The position numbers and the translations under genes were made by a program. Shown piece by piece: positions 27,525 to 36,244 of a stretch of 64,000 nucleotides of DNA (its first letter is position 1; every line of letters starts with the position of its first letter). The notes beneath the pieces were generated by a model that worked only from the letters and a program-made list of their open reading frames with translations, ran no database searches and was not told where the DNA came from. Source of the DNA: JAWHTC01 sp032586155 (GTDB taxonomy: Bacteria > Pseudomonadota > Alphaproteobacteria > Rhodobacterales > Rhodobacteraceae); assembly GCF_032586155.1 (NCBI RefSeq), contig NZ_JAWHTC010000002.1, forward strand, positions 744,001 through 808,000. Direction: 5' to 3'.

Positions 27525-28577
27525 TCAGCCATAGAAACTGCGGATCGCCGCAATGGCCCGGTCATAAGCCAGATCATCAACCCCGCGATGCAGGACGATG
27601 CGGATCGGGCCGGACGAGCCACCCAGGATCAGCACGTCATGCTCCGCCAAGCGGGCACGCAGCGCGTCGTTTTCGCCGTTTGCCGGGGTGAAAAAGATCA
27701 TGTTGGTCGCCTGGGTCACGTCACCCGCGTTCAGGTCCCGCAACAGGGCGGCCAGATCGGCGGCACGATCATGGTCCTTCACCAGCCGGGGCGCGTTATG
27801 CTCAAGCGCGTGCAGCGCCGCCGCCGCCAGAACTCCGGATTGGCGCATGCCGCCGCCCAGCATCTTGCGCCAGCGGCGCGCTTTGGTGATCAGGTCACGC
27901 GGGCCAACAAGGACCGAACCCGCAGGCGTTCCCAGCCCCTTGGACATGCACAGTGACACGCTATCAACAGGCGCGGCCAGATCGGCGACCTCGCAGCCCA
28001 GTGCAGCTGCCGCATTGAACGCCCTTGCACCGTCGAGATGCACCGACAACCCGGCCTTGCGCGCGGCCGATATCGCTACACCCATCCGCACCAGGGACAC
28101 CGGTTTGCCGTTATGGGTGTTTTCCAATGACAGCAGGCGGCTGACCGGTTTGTGGGAATCATTTGGTTTGACCTCGGCGGCAATGGCGGCAGGATCCAAT
28201 CCGCCGTCATCGGCCACCGCAATCGGACACAAAGCCAATCCGCCCAGAACCGACGCACCGTGCGCTTCGTAGGCGAAGACGTGATAGTCTCGGCCCACGA
28301 TGACCTCTTCGCCACGCCCGCAATGAGCGAGCATGGCGCAGAGGTTGGATTGCGTGCCCGAGGTCAGGAACAGGCCAGCCTCCTTGCCTGTGCGCTCGGC
28401 CAGGGTTTCCTCCAGCCGAGTGACCGTGGGATCATCCCCAAAAACATCATCGCCCAGCTCGGCCGCGACCATGGCCTCGCGCATGGCATCGTCTGGCTGT
28501 GTGACCGTATCGCTGCGCAAATCACAAACCGGTGCGTTGCCACGTCTGCTTGTTGTTGCCCCCGCATAGTGATTCAT
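27525..28577 (-). CDS. ltaE: Low-specificity threonine aldolase
   Basis: 350 residues, PLP fold type I. The lead DLRSDTVTQPDDAMREAM is typical of the threonine aldolase family, and the PLP lysine lies in SLCMSKGLGTP. The FLTSGTQSNL and HLDGARAFNAA blocks are also diagnostic. It cleaves L-threonine or L-allo-threonine into glycine and acetaldehyde. The ATG at 28577 follows a GGGGA ribosome site; a GTG three bases earlier is a weaker alternative. Confidence 0.92.
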   Translation of the reverse strand: MNHYAGATTSRRGNAPVCDLRSDTVTQPDDAMREAMVAAELGDDVFGDDPTVTRLEETLAERTGKEAGLFLTSGTQSNLCAMLAHCGRGEEVIVGRDYHVFAYEAHGASVLGGLALCPIAVADDGGLDPAAIAAEVKPNDSHKPVSRLLSLENTHNGKPVSLVRMGVAISAARKAGLSVHLDGARAFNAAAALGCEVADLAAPVDSVSLCMSKGLGTPAGSVLVGPRDLITKARRWRKMLGGGMRQSGVLAAAALHALEHNAPRLVKDHDRAADLAALLRDLNAGDVTQATNMIFFTPANGENDALRARLAEHDVLILGGSSGPIRIVLHRGVDDLAYDRAIAAIRSFYG

Positions 28578-28656
28578 CACCTGTCCCCTTGATCGTTGTT
28601 ACGGCCAGATGAAACCAAGCGTCGTACAGGTGCAACACATAACTCCCACGAATGCC

Positions 28657-28994
28657 TCAGTCGGCTGGTACGGTCATCTTGCCGGCGTTTTCTGCCGCCC
28701 AGCCGTGCATCGCCTTCAACAGGGGGATCAGGCTTTCGCCCAAAGGTGTCAGGCTGTACTCGACATGCGGTGGGATGGTTTGAAATCCTTGCGAGCGACA
28801 AACCCGGCCTCGCGAAGCTCGCCAAGCTGCTGGGTCAGCGTCCGGTGGGTGATGGCGCCAAGGTTTCTCTGAAGCTGGTTGAAGCGGCAGGGGCCCTGGG
28901 CCAGCCAATAGATGATCAGCAGTTTCCAGCGTCCCGAAATCGCCGTGATCAGCGTTTCGATCACGCAGTGTTCGTCAGGCCCATGTGCATTCAT
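28657..28994 (-). pseudogene. HxlR family transcriptional regulator broken by a frameshift
   Basis: The first frame gives MNAHGPDEHCVIETLITAI and on through the winged-helix (CRFNQLQRNLGAITHRTLTQ) to RKDF, then runs out of frame. The second frame resumes with QTIPPHVEYSLTPLGESL and ends at 28657. Joined at the TTT run near 28783-28785, with one base added, they give an HxlR protein of about 112 residues with the conserved IPPxVEYSLTPLG. HxlR proteins are dimeric repressors or activators. It diverges from the oxidoreductase pseudogene. A sequencing error is possible. Confidence 0.85.
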
Positions 28995-29001
28995 CTACAG
29001 T

Positions 29002-29031
29002 ATCCTAAACGACCGTACTTGTCGTTGGGAT
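29002..29031. promoter_or_regulatory. Palindromic operator between the HxlR and oxidoreductase pseudogenes
   Basis: AACGAC and GTCGTT form an inverted repeat with seven bases between (29008-29026), and the arms extend outward with ATCC on the left and GGAT on the right. The site lies in the 87-nt divergent gap, 8 nt upstream of the HxlR start and about 50 nt before the oxidoreductase. It fits a dimeric HxlR binding site. Confidence 0.6.
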
Positions 29032-29081
29032 CATGCCTTTCTATCTACGGCCCGCACCGCAAAATCACAACGGATATTGCC

Positions 29082-30164
29082 ATGAGTACGAAGAAGAAAC
29101 TGGTCATCATCGGTGGTGGTTATGTCGGGTTCGAAGTGGCCCAGGGGATGGATGCCCATGCCGATGTTACCCTGATCGAACAGCGCGAATCCCACGTCCT
29201 GCCACCCGCAGCCATTCGGGCGCTGCTGGACCCGTCGCTGCTGGACCAGATCGTGCTGCCCTATGATCGGCTTCTGACCCACGGGCGGATCGTTCGGGGC
29301 CGCGCCGTAAACGTGTCGCAAGAGGCCATAACGCTGGAAGATGGCCGGGTCATCCCCGCCGATTACATCGTGGTGGCCACCGGGTCATTCTATGCGGCAC
29401 CGTTCAAGCCGGCAGGATCAAGCGCCGAGGAGCTCAAGGCCACCAGCAGGCAGGTCAGCGCCGAGCTGTCACAAGCCGGGTCGGTCGCGATTGTCGGGGC
29501 CGGCGCTGTCGGGACCGAGCTGGCCGGGGAAATCGCCTCGGCAAGGCCCGAGAAGTAAGTCACGCTGATTTCATCCGATGAAACCCTGTTCCCGATGTAC
29601 CCCGCCAGGCTGGGCCGTCAATTGCAGGCCAAGCTGGAACACATGGGCGTGTCGGTGGTGCTGGGCCAGAGAGTGCAGGATTTGCAGCAGGTCGACCGGC
29701 CCTATGAAGGGTCCGTGACCCTGACCGATGGGCGGGTCATTAACGCCGACCTGGTGTTTCCGGTTGTCGGATCGAAACCGCAGGCCGGGCTGATTGCCGA
29801 CCTGCCGGGGGTGTCCCTGTCGCCGTCGGGCCGGGTCAAGACCGATGGTTGGATGCGCCCGTCGGAACATCCCAAACTGTTCATCGCCGGGGACATTGCG
29901 GATGTGGGCGATGGCATGACCATTGTTGCGATTTCGAGGCAGAACCCTTGGCTGATCAAAACGCTGAAAAAGGCGTTGGCGGGTGAAGCCGTTGAGAGCC
30001 AGAAACCTCATACCCCGTGGTCACAGGCACCGATTCTCGTGCCGCTGGGTCCGCGTATAGGCAACAGCTGGTAGTTCGCGACGGTGGGCGATTGGGTCAC
30101 GCGCAAGATGAAAGGGGCCGAGCTGTTCATCCCAAAATACCGCAAGATATTCGGATTGCAGTAA
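29082..30164 (+). pseudogene. FAD/NAD(P)-binding oxidoreductase (AIF/FSP1-like) with two in-frame stops
   Basis: Over 360 codons the frame is unbroken except for TAA at 29556-29558 and TAG at 30072-30074. Before the first stop it has IIGGGYVGFEVAQGMDA (FAD) and SVAIVGAGAVGTELAGEIA (NAD). After it, VTLISSDETLFPMYPARLG and a third block SEHPKLFIAGDIADVGDG (FAD) continue. After the second stop, ATVGDWVTRKMKGAELFIP and PKYRKIF match the C terminus of such proteins. Aligned text crosses both stops, so one intact ancestor is clear. Confidence 0.85.
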
Positions 30165-30194
30165 CCGCCCCATTTCCAGGCGCTGAAAAAAGCA

Positions 30195-30221
30195 AAACCC
30201 CGGCGCAAGTGGCCGGGGTTT
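30195..30221 (-). terminator. Terminator downstream of trcR
   Basis: AAACCCCGGC and GCCGGGGTTT form a 10-bp stem with a 7-nt loop. Read on the minus strand it ends in GGGGTTTTGCTTTTTT, a good rho-independent terminator 24 nt after the trcR stop. The oxidoreductase pseudogene ends just left of it. Confidence 0.85.
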
Positions 30222-30244
30222 CGAATTTCTCATGTGGGCGAATC

Positions 30245-31003
30245 TCAGTCCGGCTGTTCTTCGCCATCACCCGAAGGCAGGTTGAAGAAGCTGTCGGCGT
30301 CATGGATGTCGCCCTCGTCCTTCTTGTCCTCGTCGCCCTCGTCATCGCCACCCAGCGAGAAGGTTTCCAGACCTTCGATCGCGGTTGGGATCTTCGGCTC
30401 GGCGTCCATGCCAAGGCTCTGCTCGGTCGACACCAGCTTGCGACGCTCGTCATCGGACATGACCTCGCCTTCCTTGGCTTTCTTGGCGGCGGCCTTCTGC
30501 ACCACGGCGTCAAGTTCGGACTGTTTACACAGGCCAAGCGCAACCGGGTCGATCGGCTGGATATTGGAGATGTTCCAATGGGTCCGCTCGCGGATGGCCT
30601 GGATCGTCGGCTTGGTGGTACCCACAAGTTTGCTGACCTGACCGTCGCTCAGTTCCGGGTGGAACTTGACCAGCCACAGGATGGCGGCCGGGCGATCCTG
30701 ACGTTTCGACAGGGGCGTATAGCGCGGGCCACGGCGCTTTTCCTCGCCGACGGCGGCGGCGTAGAACTTGAGCTTAAGCTTGTGCAGCGGATTGGCCTCG
30801 GCCGCATCAATTTCTTCCTGGGTCAGCTGGTTGTTGGCAATCGGGTCGAACCCTTTGACGCCGGTGGCCACATCGCCATCGGCGATGCCCTGCACTTCGA
30901 GCTCGTGCAGACCACAGAAGTCGGCCACCTGCTTGAAGGTGATCGTCGTGTTGTCCACCAGCCAGACGGCGGTGGCCTTGGCCATGATCGGTTTGTCCGA
31001 CAT
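30245..31003 (-). CDS. trcR: Cell cycle regulator TrcR (DUF1013)
   Basis: 252 residues. It opens with PIMAKATAVWLVDNTTITF and contains the conserved core LSDGQVSKLVGTTKPTIQAI (helix-turn-helix-like), ERTHWNISNIQPIDPVALGLC, then an acidic tail (GGDDEGDEDKKDEGD). DUF1013/TrcR is found across alphaproteobacteria and is described as a cell cycle transcription regulator in Caulobacter. The Asp/Glu-rich tail is typical. Single gene with its own terminator. AGGAGAG precedes the ATG. Confidence 0.9.
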   Translation of the reverse strand: MSDKPIMAKATAVWLVDNTTITFKQVADFCGLHELEVQGIADGDVATGVKGFDPIANNQLTQEEIDAAEANPLHKLKLKFYAAAVGEEKRRGPRYTPLSKRQDRPAAILWLVKFHPELSDGQVSKLVGTTKPTIQAIRERTHWNISNIQPIDPVALGLCKQSELDAVVQKAAAKKAKEGEVMSDDERRKLVSTEQSLGMDAEPKIPTAIEGLETFSLGGDDEGDEDKKDEGDIHDADSFFNLPSGDGEEQPD

Positions 31004-31129
31004 GATACTCTCCTTTGGATACAGGTCTCCCGCGCCCTGAATTGGGCTGACCCTTTGTCGGGGCCGGGTTTCCGTTGTCGGGGAACTTGGAGGCTATATA
31101 GTGCGCCCGAGCCAAGAAGGGAAGAGTGA

Positions 31130-31768
31130 ATGAAACGGGCGATTGCAGCGGTTTTTATGGGTCTGGCAGGTGTGGCGCAGGCCGATGGTGAGACGCCGGG
31201 CGAGTTCGACTATTGGGTCATGGCGCTGTCATGGTCGCCGAACTGGTGCGCCATCGAAGGAGACGCGCGCAAATCCCCGCAATGCGACCCGCGTGAAGAT
31301 TTCGGCTGGACCCTGCACGGGTTATGGCCGCAATACCATCGCGGTTGGCCGGCGTTTTGCCCGACCGTGAAACGCCAGCCCAACCGCAGCCTGACCAACA
31401 CCATGGCCGATATCATGGGAACGTCCGGCCTTGCCTGGTACCAATGGAAGAAACACGGGGTGTGCAGCGGACTGTCGGCGCCAGATTACTATGCCTTGTC
31501 CCGGCAGGCTTACGAAAGCGTGGTGCGCCCGGCGGTGTTTCGTAAACTGGACAAACCTATCAGGCTGCCAGCGCATGTGGTGGAAGAGGCGTTCCTGAAG
31601 GCCAACCCGCGGCTTGAGCCGGACATGATCACCATCACCTGCAAACAGGGCCGCATCCAGGAGGCCCGCGTCTGCCTGTCGCGGGACGATCTGAGCCCGG
31701 TGCCCTGTGGCCGCGATACGGTAAAGGACTGCACGATGAAAAACGCGCTGTTCGACCCGGTTCGGTAA
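31130..31768 (+). CDS. Secreted ribonuclease T2 family protein
   Basis: 212 residues with an 18-residue signal peptide (MKRAIAAVFMGLAGVAQA). Both active-site blocks are present: CAS I in WTLHGLWPQ (His about 63) and CAS II in QWKKHGVC (His about 109). Paired Cys residues suggest disulfides in the periplasm or outside. RNase T2 cleaves single-stranded RNA via 2',3'-cyclic phosphates; scavenging of nucleotides is the usual role. It is convergent with the H-NS-like gene and shares a terminator. Confidence 0.92.
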   Translation: MKRAIAAVFMGLAGVAQADGETPGEFDYWVMALSWSPNWCAIEGDARKSPQCDPREDFGWTLHGLWPQYHRGWPAFCPTVKRQPNRSLTNTMADIMGTSGLAWYQWKKHGVCSGLSAPDYYALSRQAYESVVRPAVFRKLDKPIRLPAHVVEEAFLKANPRLEPDMITITCKQGRIQEARVCLSRDDLSPVPCGRDTVKDCTMKNALFDPVR

Positions 31769-31796
31769 TCCACGGAATTGCCGGTACAGAAAAGAA

Positions 31797-31828
31797 GACG
31801 GCGCGGGGCATCCCCTCCCCGCGCCGTC
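31797..31828. terminator. Bidirectional terminator between RNase T2 and H-NS-like genes
   Basis: GACGGCGCGGGG pairs perfectly with CCCCGCGCCGTC (12 bp, 8-nt loop), between two convergent genes. Confidence 0.85.
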
Positions 31829-31852
31829 AATTCTTAGTGACCAAAAGTCAAA

Positions 31853-32179
31853 TCAAATCGTTAAGTCGTCCAGGCTTTTACCCGCCTCAAGCGCATCCTT
31901 GACCCAGGCCGGGCGACGACCGCGGCCGGTCCATGTCTGCGTCAAATCCATAGGATTCGCGTATTTCGGCGCGACTTTCTTACGTGGCCGCACCGTTTCG
32001 GGCTGTGCTGCGGCCTCGGCCGCCAACTCGTCCAGGGAAAACCCCATTTCCTTGGCTTTCGCCTTGAGCATCGCCAAGGCCTTTTTCTTCTCACGCATTT
32101 CAAACCTGGAAATGGCCTTGGCCAATTTCTTTTCCAGAGATTTCAGTTCCGCGAGTGTCATGGCGTTGAGGTCCGCCAT
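31853..32179 (-). CDS. H-NS family nucleoid protein (HvrA/Spb-like)
   Basis: 108 residues from ATG 32179. The N-terminal oligomerisation coiled coil (LAELKSLEKKLAKAISRFEM) is followed by a Lys-rich linker and the DNA-binding motif TWTGRGRRPAWV, whose GRGRRP loop grips the minor groove of AT-rich DNA. The protein resembles HvrA/Spb regulators of Rhodobacter. Starting at MADLNAMTL removes 13 non-conserved residues. The 363-nt upstream region is AT-rich, which suits autoregulation by an H-NS protein. Confidence 0.9.
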   Translation of the reverse strand: MADLNAMTLAELKSLEKKLAKAISRFEMREKKKALAMLKAKAKEMGFSLDELAAEAAAQPETVRPRKKVAPKYANPMDLTQTWTGRGRRPAWVKDALEAGKSLDDLTI

Positions 32180-32542
32180 TGAGATTTTGCTTCCTTTTGC
32201 CAACGGAAGTCTCCTCATTACAGTTTCGAATCATAAAAAGATGCGCCTTGATCATTCCTTTTTCAATTCCAAAATTCGGTTTCTCTGGTAAATTTCACGT
32301 TAATTGGCAAAGACTTACACGCTCGGCGGTATTCAGCCTATTTTGACTCCACAAAACACGGGAAATAACGACGCGCATTAGCGTCTATTTCAGAAAACCG
32401 AGAATTTATTCCTTTGATCCTATGGTAATCTAACCCCGGATTCCTTCTCGCCTTGCACGAAAATCACTTTCAGACGCGCCCGCATTGATAGCAGCCACTT
32501 CTTGTTTTCAACCCATAGGCCGGGTTTCGACCCGTCCTTCAC
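32180..32542. other. AT-rich intergenic region upstream of the H-NS-like gene
   Basis: About 360 nt with no credible gene. It is clearly richer in A/T than the rest of the window and contains several TTTTT and AAAA tracts. It holds the H-NS-like promoter and the end region of the quinone oxidoreductase gene. I see no terminator or RNA structure that I can defend. Confidence 0.5.
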
Positions 32543-33526
32543 CTATGCGACCCTCAATACAATCTTGCCCACATGGCCCGGGCTTTCGATCCTTGCATGA
32601 GCATCGGCGGCATCAACAAGTGCAAATTCGCTGTCCATCACCGGGGCAACAGTGCCCGCATCCAGCAGCGGCCAGACGTGCGTGCGCAGCTCATCGGCGA
32701 TCTTGGCCTTGGCCAGGTCACTTTGCGGGCGCAGGGTGCTACCTGTGATGGTCAGGCGTTTGACCATCACCATGGCGAAGTTCAACTCGACCACCGGACC
32801 GGACAGGAAGGCGATCTGCACCAGACGCCCGTCATTGGCCAGCGCCTTGACGTCGCGCGGAATGTAATCACCACCGACCATGTCGAGGATCAGGTCGGCA
32901 CCACCCTCGGCTTTCATCACATTAACGAAATCCTCGGTTTTGTAGTTGATCGCCTGCTCGGCCCCGAGATCGGTGCAGACCTGGCATTTCTCATCCGAGC
33001 CAGCAGTGGCAAAGACCCGCGCGCCGAAATGCTTGGCAAGCTGAATCGCGGTCGTGCCGATACCCGAGCTGCCGCCATGCACCAGGAATTTCTCGCCAGC
33101 CTTCAAGCCACCGCGCATGAAGACGTTGGTCCAGACGGTGAAATAGGTTTCCGGCAGGCAGGCAGCCTCTTTCATTCCCATGCCATCAGGCACGGGCAGG
33201 CAGTGGGCGGCGGGGGTGGCGACATATTCCGCATAACCGCCGCCAGGTAGCAGGGCACAGACCTTGTCGCCAACTTTCCAGTCGCTCACCCCGGCGCCAA
33301 CTTCGGCCACCTCTCCCGAGCACTCGAGGCCCGGCAGGTCGCTGGCATCAGGCGGTGGCGCATAGCTACCGGCGCGTTGCAGCGCATCGGGGCGGTTCAC
33401 CCCGGCATAGGCCACCTTGATCACCACCTCGCCCTGCCCTGCCGTGGGCACGGGCCGCTCGCAGGGTTTCAGAACTTCGGGTCCACCCGGCTCGGTGATT
33501 TCCACCGCCCGCATCATCTTGGTCAT
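32543..33526 (-). CDS. NAD(P)H quinone oxidoreductase family (zinc-independent MDR)
   Basis: 327 residues. The GroES-like domain opens with VEITEPGGPEVL and NADP-binding is in FLVHGGSSGIGTTAIQLAK. The zinc-binding Cys set of alcohol dehydrogenases is missing, as in PIG3/QOR. The NYKTEDF and IAFLSGPVVELN blocks match the PIG3 quinone oxidoreductase group. The ATG at 33526 follows AGGAGA; GTG at 33529 is weaker. It is 11 nt downstream of the COQ9 gene, so the two are probably one operon, which suggests a role around quinones, an inference. Confidence 0.9.
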   Translation of the reverse strand: MTKMMRAVEITEPGGPEVLKPCERPVPTAGQGEVVIKVAYAGVNRPDALQRAGSYAPPPDASDLPGLECSGEVAEVGAGVSDWKVGDKVCALLPGGGYAEYVATPAAHCLPVPDGMGMKEAACLPETYFTVWTNVFMRGGLKAGEKFLVHGGSSGIGTTAIQLAKHFGARVFATAGSDEKCQVCTDLGAEQAINYKTEDFVNVMKAEGGADLILDMVGGDYIPRDVKALANDGRLVQIAFLSGPVVELNFAMVMVKRLTITGSTLRPQSDLAKAKIADELRTHVWPLLDAGTVAPVMDSEFALVDAADAHARIESPGHVGKIVLRVA

Positions 33527-33537
33527 CACGTTTTCTC

Positions 33538-34209
33538 CTATTTGCCCCAGCTACCGGGCATATCATTTTTGGGCTGTGGCGCGCGAATACGGCCCAGCGC
33601 TTCAAGCGGTCCTTTCAGCAGACCCATCAGCGCCTTGTTGTTGCGCACCCCGGCCTTGAAGCTCTCGAATCGCATCACGTCGTCAATGCGGCGGTCGAGA
33701 AACTCCCACGTCGCCGCATGACCTTCGCTTTCGTCCCCCAACCAGTAAAGCACGGTCGAGGAATAGACCCCGGAGAGCGTGGCGCGTTTGGTGTACCAGT
33801 TGATGTCGTCGGACGTGTCGCCCAGCGTGGTCCAGATCAGATCGGCACTGTCCCAGAGTAGCCGCGCCCCATCTGGCGCATGTTGCGGCAGGGAAAACAG
33901 CGCCATGCCGCGACGCACCAGTTCCTTGTCCTCAACCGCCTCGAGTCGAAATCGCACCGCCGCCACGATCCGGTCGCGAAACCGGATATTATCAAGGTCG
34001 GCCTGCTCCAGGCGTTCCACCATGCGCCTGTCACCACGCTTGTGATAGGCCACGGCCAGATCAACAGCCCCGCGCGGACACAAACCTCGCGCCAGCCCCT
34101 CAGCTACGCCGGTCTCTTCGATAGCGGCGTCGAACACCGTTTGGCTCCAGCCATCGAACGGCACATGGCCAAGCGCGGCGTCGAGCAGTTTTTCTTTCGT
34201 GTCGGACAT
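33538..34209 (-). CDS. COQ9 family ubiquinone biosynthesis protein
   Basis: 223 residues of the alpha-helical TetR-like COQ9 fold. Typical segments are VPFDGWSQTVFDAAIEE near the N terminus and SDLIWTTLGDTSDDINWYTKRATLSGVY near the middle, where the helix packs on the lipid. COQ9 binds ubiquinone intermediates and supports the COQ7 step in mitochondria; alphaproteobacterial homologues likely act similarly. First gene of a two-gene operon with the quinone oxidoreductase. It diverges from rpsU across 107 nt. Confidence 0.9.
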   Translation of the reverse strand: MSDTKEKLLDAALGHVPFDGWSQTVFDAAIEETGVAEGLARGLCPRGAVDLAVAYHKRGDRRMVERLEQADLDNIRFRDRIVAAVRFRLEAVEDKELVRRGMALFSLPQHAPDGARLLWDSADLIWTTLGDTSDDINWYTKRATLSGVYSSTVLYWLGDESEGHAATWEFLDRRIDDVMRFESFKAGVRNNKALMGLLKGPLEALGRIRAPQPKNDMPGSWGK

Positions 34210-34233
34210 GACGCGACTCCTTTGGCGCTACAC

Positions 34234-34262
34234 TAGACAAAAGCCAATCGGGTTGCTATATG
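34234..34262 (+). promoter_or_regulatory. Sigma-70-type promoter for rpsU
   Basis: TAGACA (34234-34239) and TATATG (34257-34262) are 17 bp apart and lie 55 nt before the rpsU ATG. Confidence 0.6.
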
Positions 34263-34316
34263 GCGGCTTCCTGCAAATCCTTGCAAACTCAAACTTAGAA
34301 AGGTGGTGTTAACCAC

Positions 34317-34523
34317 ATGCAGGTAAGCGTTCGCGATAACAACGTCGATCAGGCTCTTCGGGCCCTGAAGAAGAAGTTGCAGCGTGAAGGTGTCTTCCGC
34401 GAAATGAAGCTGCGGCAGCATTTCGAGAAGCCCTCCGAGAAAAAAGCGCGCGAGAAGGCCGAGGCCATCCGCCGTGCCCGCAAGCTGGCCCGTAAAAAGG
34501 CCCAACGCGAAGGGTTGCTCTAA
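34317..34523 (+). CDS. rpsU: 30S ribosomal protein bS21
   Basis: 68 residues, the normal alphaproteobacterial length. It begins MQVSVRDNNVDQALRALKK and the basic half (KKAREKAEAIRRARKLARKK) fits bS21, which helps mRNA binding near the anti-Shine-Dalgarno region. Single gene with a clear promoter 55 nt upstream and a strong terminator downstream at 34557-34592. A GAAAGGTGG stretch precedes the ATG. Confidence 0.96.
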   Translation: MQVSVRDNNVDQALRALKKKLQREGVFREMKLRQHFEKPSEKKAREKAEAIRRARKLARKKAQREGLL

Positions 34524-34556
34524 GCACCTGTCCTTCTCGGACACACGAAATAAACG

Positions 34557-34592
34557 ACCCCCGAGGCCCGGCCCCGGGGGTTTGTTTTTTTT
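34557..34592 (+). terminator. rpsU terminator
   Basis: ACCCCCG (34557-34563) pairs with CGGGGGT (34575-34581), followed by a run of T interrupted by one G (TTTGTTTTTTTT). Confidence 0.88.
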
Positions 34593-34699
34593 CAAGACAC
34601 CAGATTTGACCCGCATCTTTGACGCGCATCATGGCGCGGGGGGACTGAATGTGGCCTGATGGGTTCACCGCGCGAGCAGTCATTGCAAAGGAGATCGCG

Positions 34700-35227
34700 A
34701 TGAAGATTCTCGTTGCCTACGCCACCAGCGAAGGACACACGCGCAAGATCGCCCGCCATGTTGCGGACCGGATCGCCGACGCGGGCAATGGGGTTGAATT
34801 GCTGCCGCTTGCCGATGCCAGTGAAGTTGACCTGGCACGCTTTGACAAGGTGATCACCGCAGCATCGGTTCACGCCGGGCATTATCAGAAATCGCTGGCC
34901 GCGTTTGCCGCCATGCACACAGCAGCCCTGAACGCCATGCCAACGCTCTTCCTGTCGGTGTCGCTGGCCGCCAATGGCCATGATGCCGAGGATTGGAAAG
35001 CGCTTGATCGGATGCTGGATGACCTGACCGAGGCCACCGGGTGGATACCGGGGCGGCTGGAACAGATTGCCGGGGCTTACATGCCGTCGCAATACAACGT
35101 CATCGAACGGTTTATCATGCGCCGGATCATTGCAGCAAAAAGCCCTGATGCCGATCTGGATGCCGACACGGACTATACCGATTGGCCCGCTCTGGATGCG
35201 ATGATCGACAGCTGGCTGGCCACTTAG
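34700..35227 (+). CDS. Flavodoxin-domain protein (HemG-like)
   Basis: 175 residues starting MKILVAYATSEGHTRKIA, the FMN phosphate loop of HemG-type flavodoxins. The TAASVHAGHYQKSLAAF segment matches HemG, and PTLFLSVSLAANG is the next FMN contact. HemG oxidises protoporphyrinogen using the quinone pool; HemG-like proteins elsewhere are general flavodoxins, so the exact role is uncertain. AAGGAG eight bases upstream of 34700 fixes the start, not the longer reading to 34649. Confidence 0.82.
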   Translation: MKILVAYATSEGHTRKIARHVADRIADAGNGVELLPLADASEVDLARFDKVITAASVHAGHYQKSLAAFAAMHTAALNAMPTLFLSVSLAANGHDAEDWKALDRMLDDLTEATGWIPGRLEQIAGAYMPSQYNVIERFIMRRIIAAKSPDADLDADTDYTDWPALDAMIDSWLAT

Positions 35228-35322
35228 CACGCCACGTCACGGATCACAGTTTCGTCGCGGTGCCTTCCATCTCGGACGCGGGCATGTCTTACTTGCGTGC
35301 AACCACATGAAGGAGACGCGCG

Positions 35323-36195
35323 ATGTCTGACAGCTATACCCCGCCCAAGGTCTGGACTTGGGAAGAAGAATCCGGCGGACGGTTCGCCAGCATCAACCGC
35401 CCAATTTCCGGCGCGACCCATGACAAGGATTTGCCGGTCGGCAAGCATCCGCACCAGCTTTATTCACTGGCTACCCCGAACGGGGTTAAGGTGACCGTTC
35501 TGTTCGAGGAGCTGCTGGCACTGGGGATTGAAGAGGCCGAATATGACGCCTGGCTGATCAACATCATGGAGGGCGATCAGTTTTCTTCGGGCTTTGTCGA
35601 CGTCAACCCGAATTCGAAAATTCCGGCGCTGATGGATCACTCCACGCCCGAACCCACCCGCGTGTTCGAATCCGGCGCGATTCTTCTCTATCTTGCGGAA
35701 AAGTTCGACCGCTTCCTTGGCCCGAACCGGCCCGAGATGATCAGCTGGCTGATGTGGCAGATGGGCAGCGCGCCCTATCTGGGCGGGGGCTTTGGCCATT
35801 TCTATGCCTATGCGCCCGAGAAATGGGAATACCCGATCAACCGCTTTGCCATGGAAGTGAAACGGCAATTGGATGTGCTGGACCGGCAGCTGGCGGACAA
35901 CCAATTCATCGTGGGCGAAGACTATACCATCGCCGATATGGCGATCTGGGCCTGGTACGGGCAGCTAGCCTTGGGCCGGCAATACGAGGCCGGGGAATTC
36001 CTGGACGTGGAAAGCTACAAGCACGTGCAGCGCTGGGCGCAGGAGATCGACGCCCGCCCCGCCGTCAAACGTGGCCGCATGGTCAACCGCGCAATGGGTG
36101 ATCCGAAATACCAGTTGCGCAACCGTCATGATGCGGGTGATTTCGAAACCCAGACCTGGGACAAGATCGGCCCGAAAGAGGGCGAAGACAGCTAA
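35323..36195 (+). CDS. yghU: Glutathione S-transferase, YghU type (disulfide-bond oxidoreductase)
   Basis: 290 residues. The N-terminal extension (PPKVWTWEEESGG) and the glutathione motif around SLATPNGVKVTVLFEELL are characteristic of YghU. The thioredoxin-like half ends at IPALMDHSTPEP and the helical domain contains YTIADMAIWAWYGQL. YghU binds two glutathiones and reduces disulfides and some peroxides. A second YfcG-like GST is at 48440. AAGGAGAC precedes the ATG. Confidence 0.93.
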   Translation: MSDSYTPPKVWTWEEESGGRFASINRPISGATHDKDLPVGKHPHQLYSLATPNGVKVTVLFEELLALGIEEAEYDAWLINIMEGDQFSSGFVDVNPNSKIPALMDHSTPEPTRVFESGAILLYLAEKFDRFLGPNRPEMISWLMWQMGSAPYLGGGFGHFYAYAPEKWEYPINRFAMEVKRQLDVLDRQLADNQFIVGEDYTIADMAIWAWYGQLALGRQYEAGEFLDVESYKHVQRWAQEIDARPAVKRGRMVNRAMGDPKYQLRNRHDAGDFETQTWDKIGPKEGEDS

Positions 36196-36244
36196 AGCAA
36201 GGCGCGCGCGCAAGGGTACGAAGAACAAATGCTCTCCCGCCGCT

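Noticed and set aside
29556..30074. Stop-codon recoding in the oxidoreductase
   Set aside because: The stops are TAA and TAG, with no selenocysteine or pyrrolysine signal, and the neighbour is also broken, so decay is simpler.
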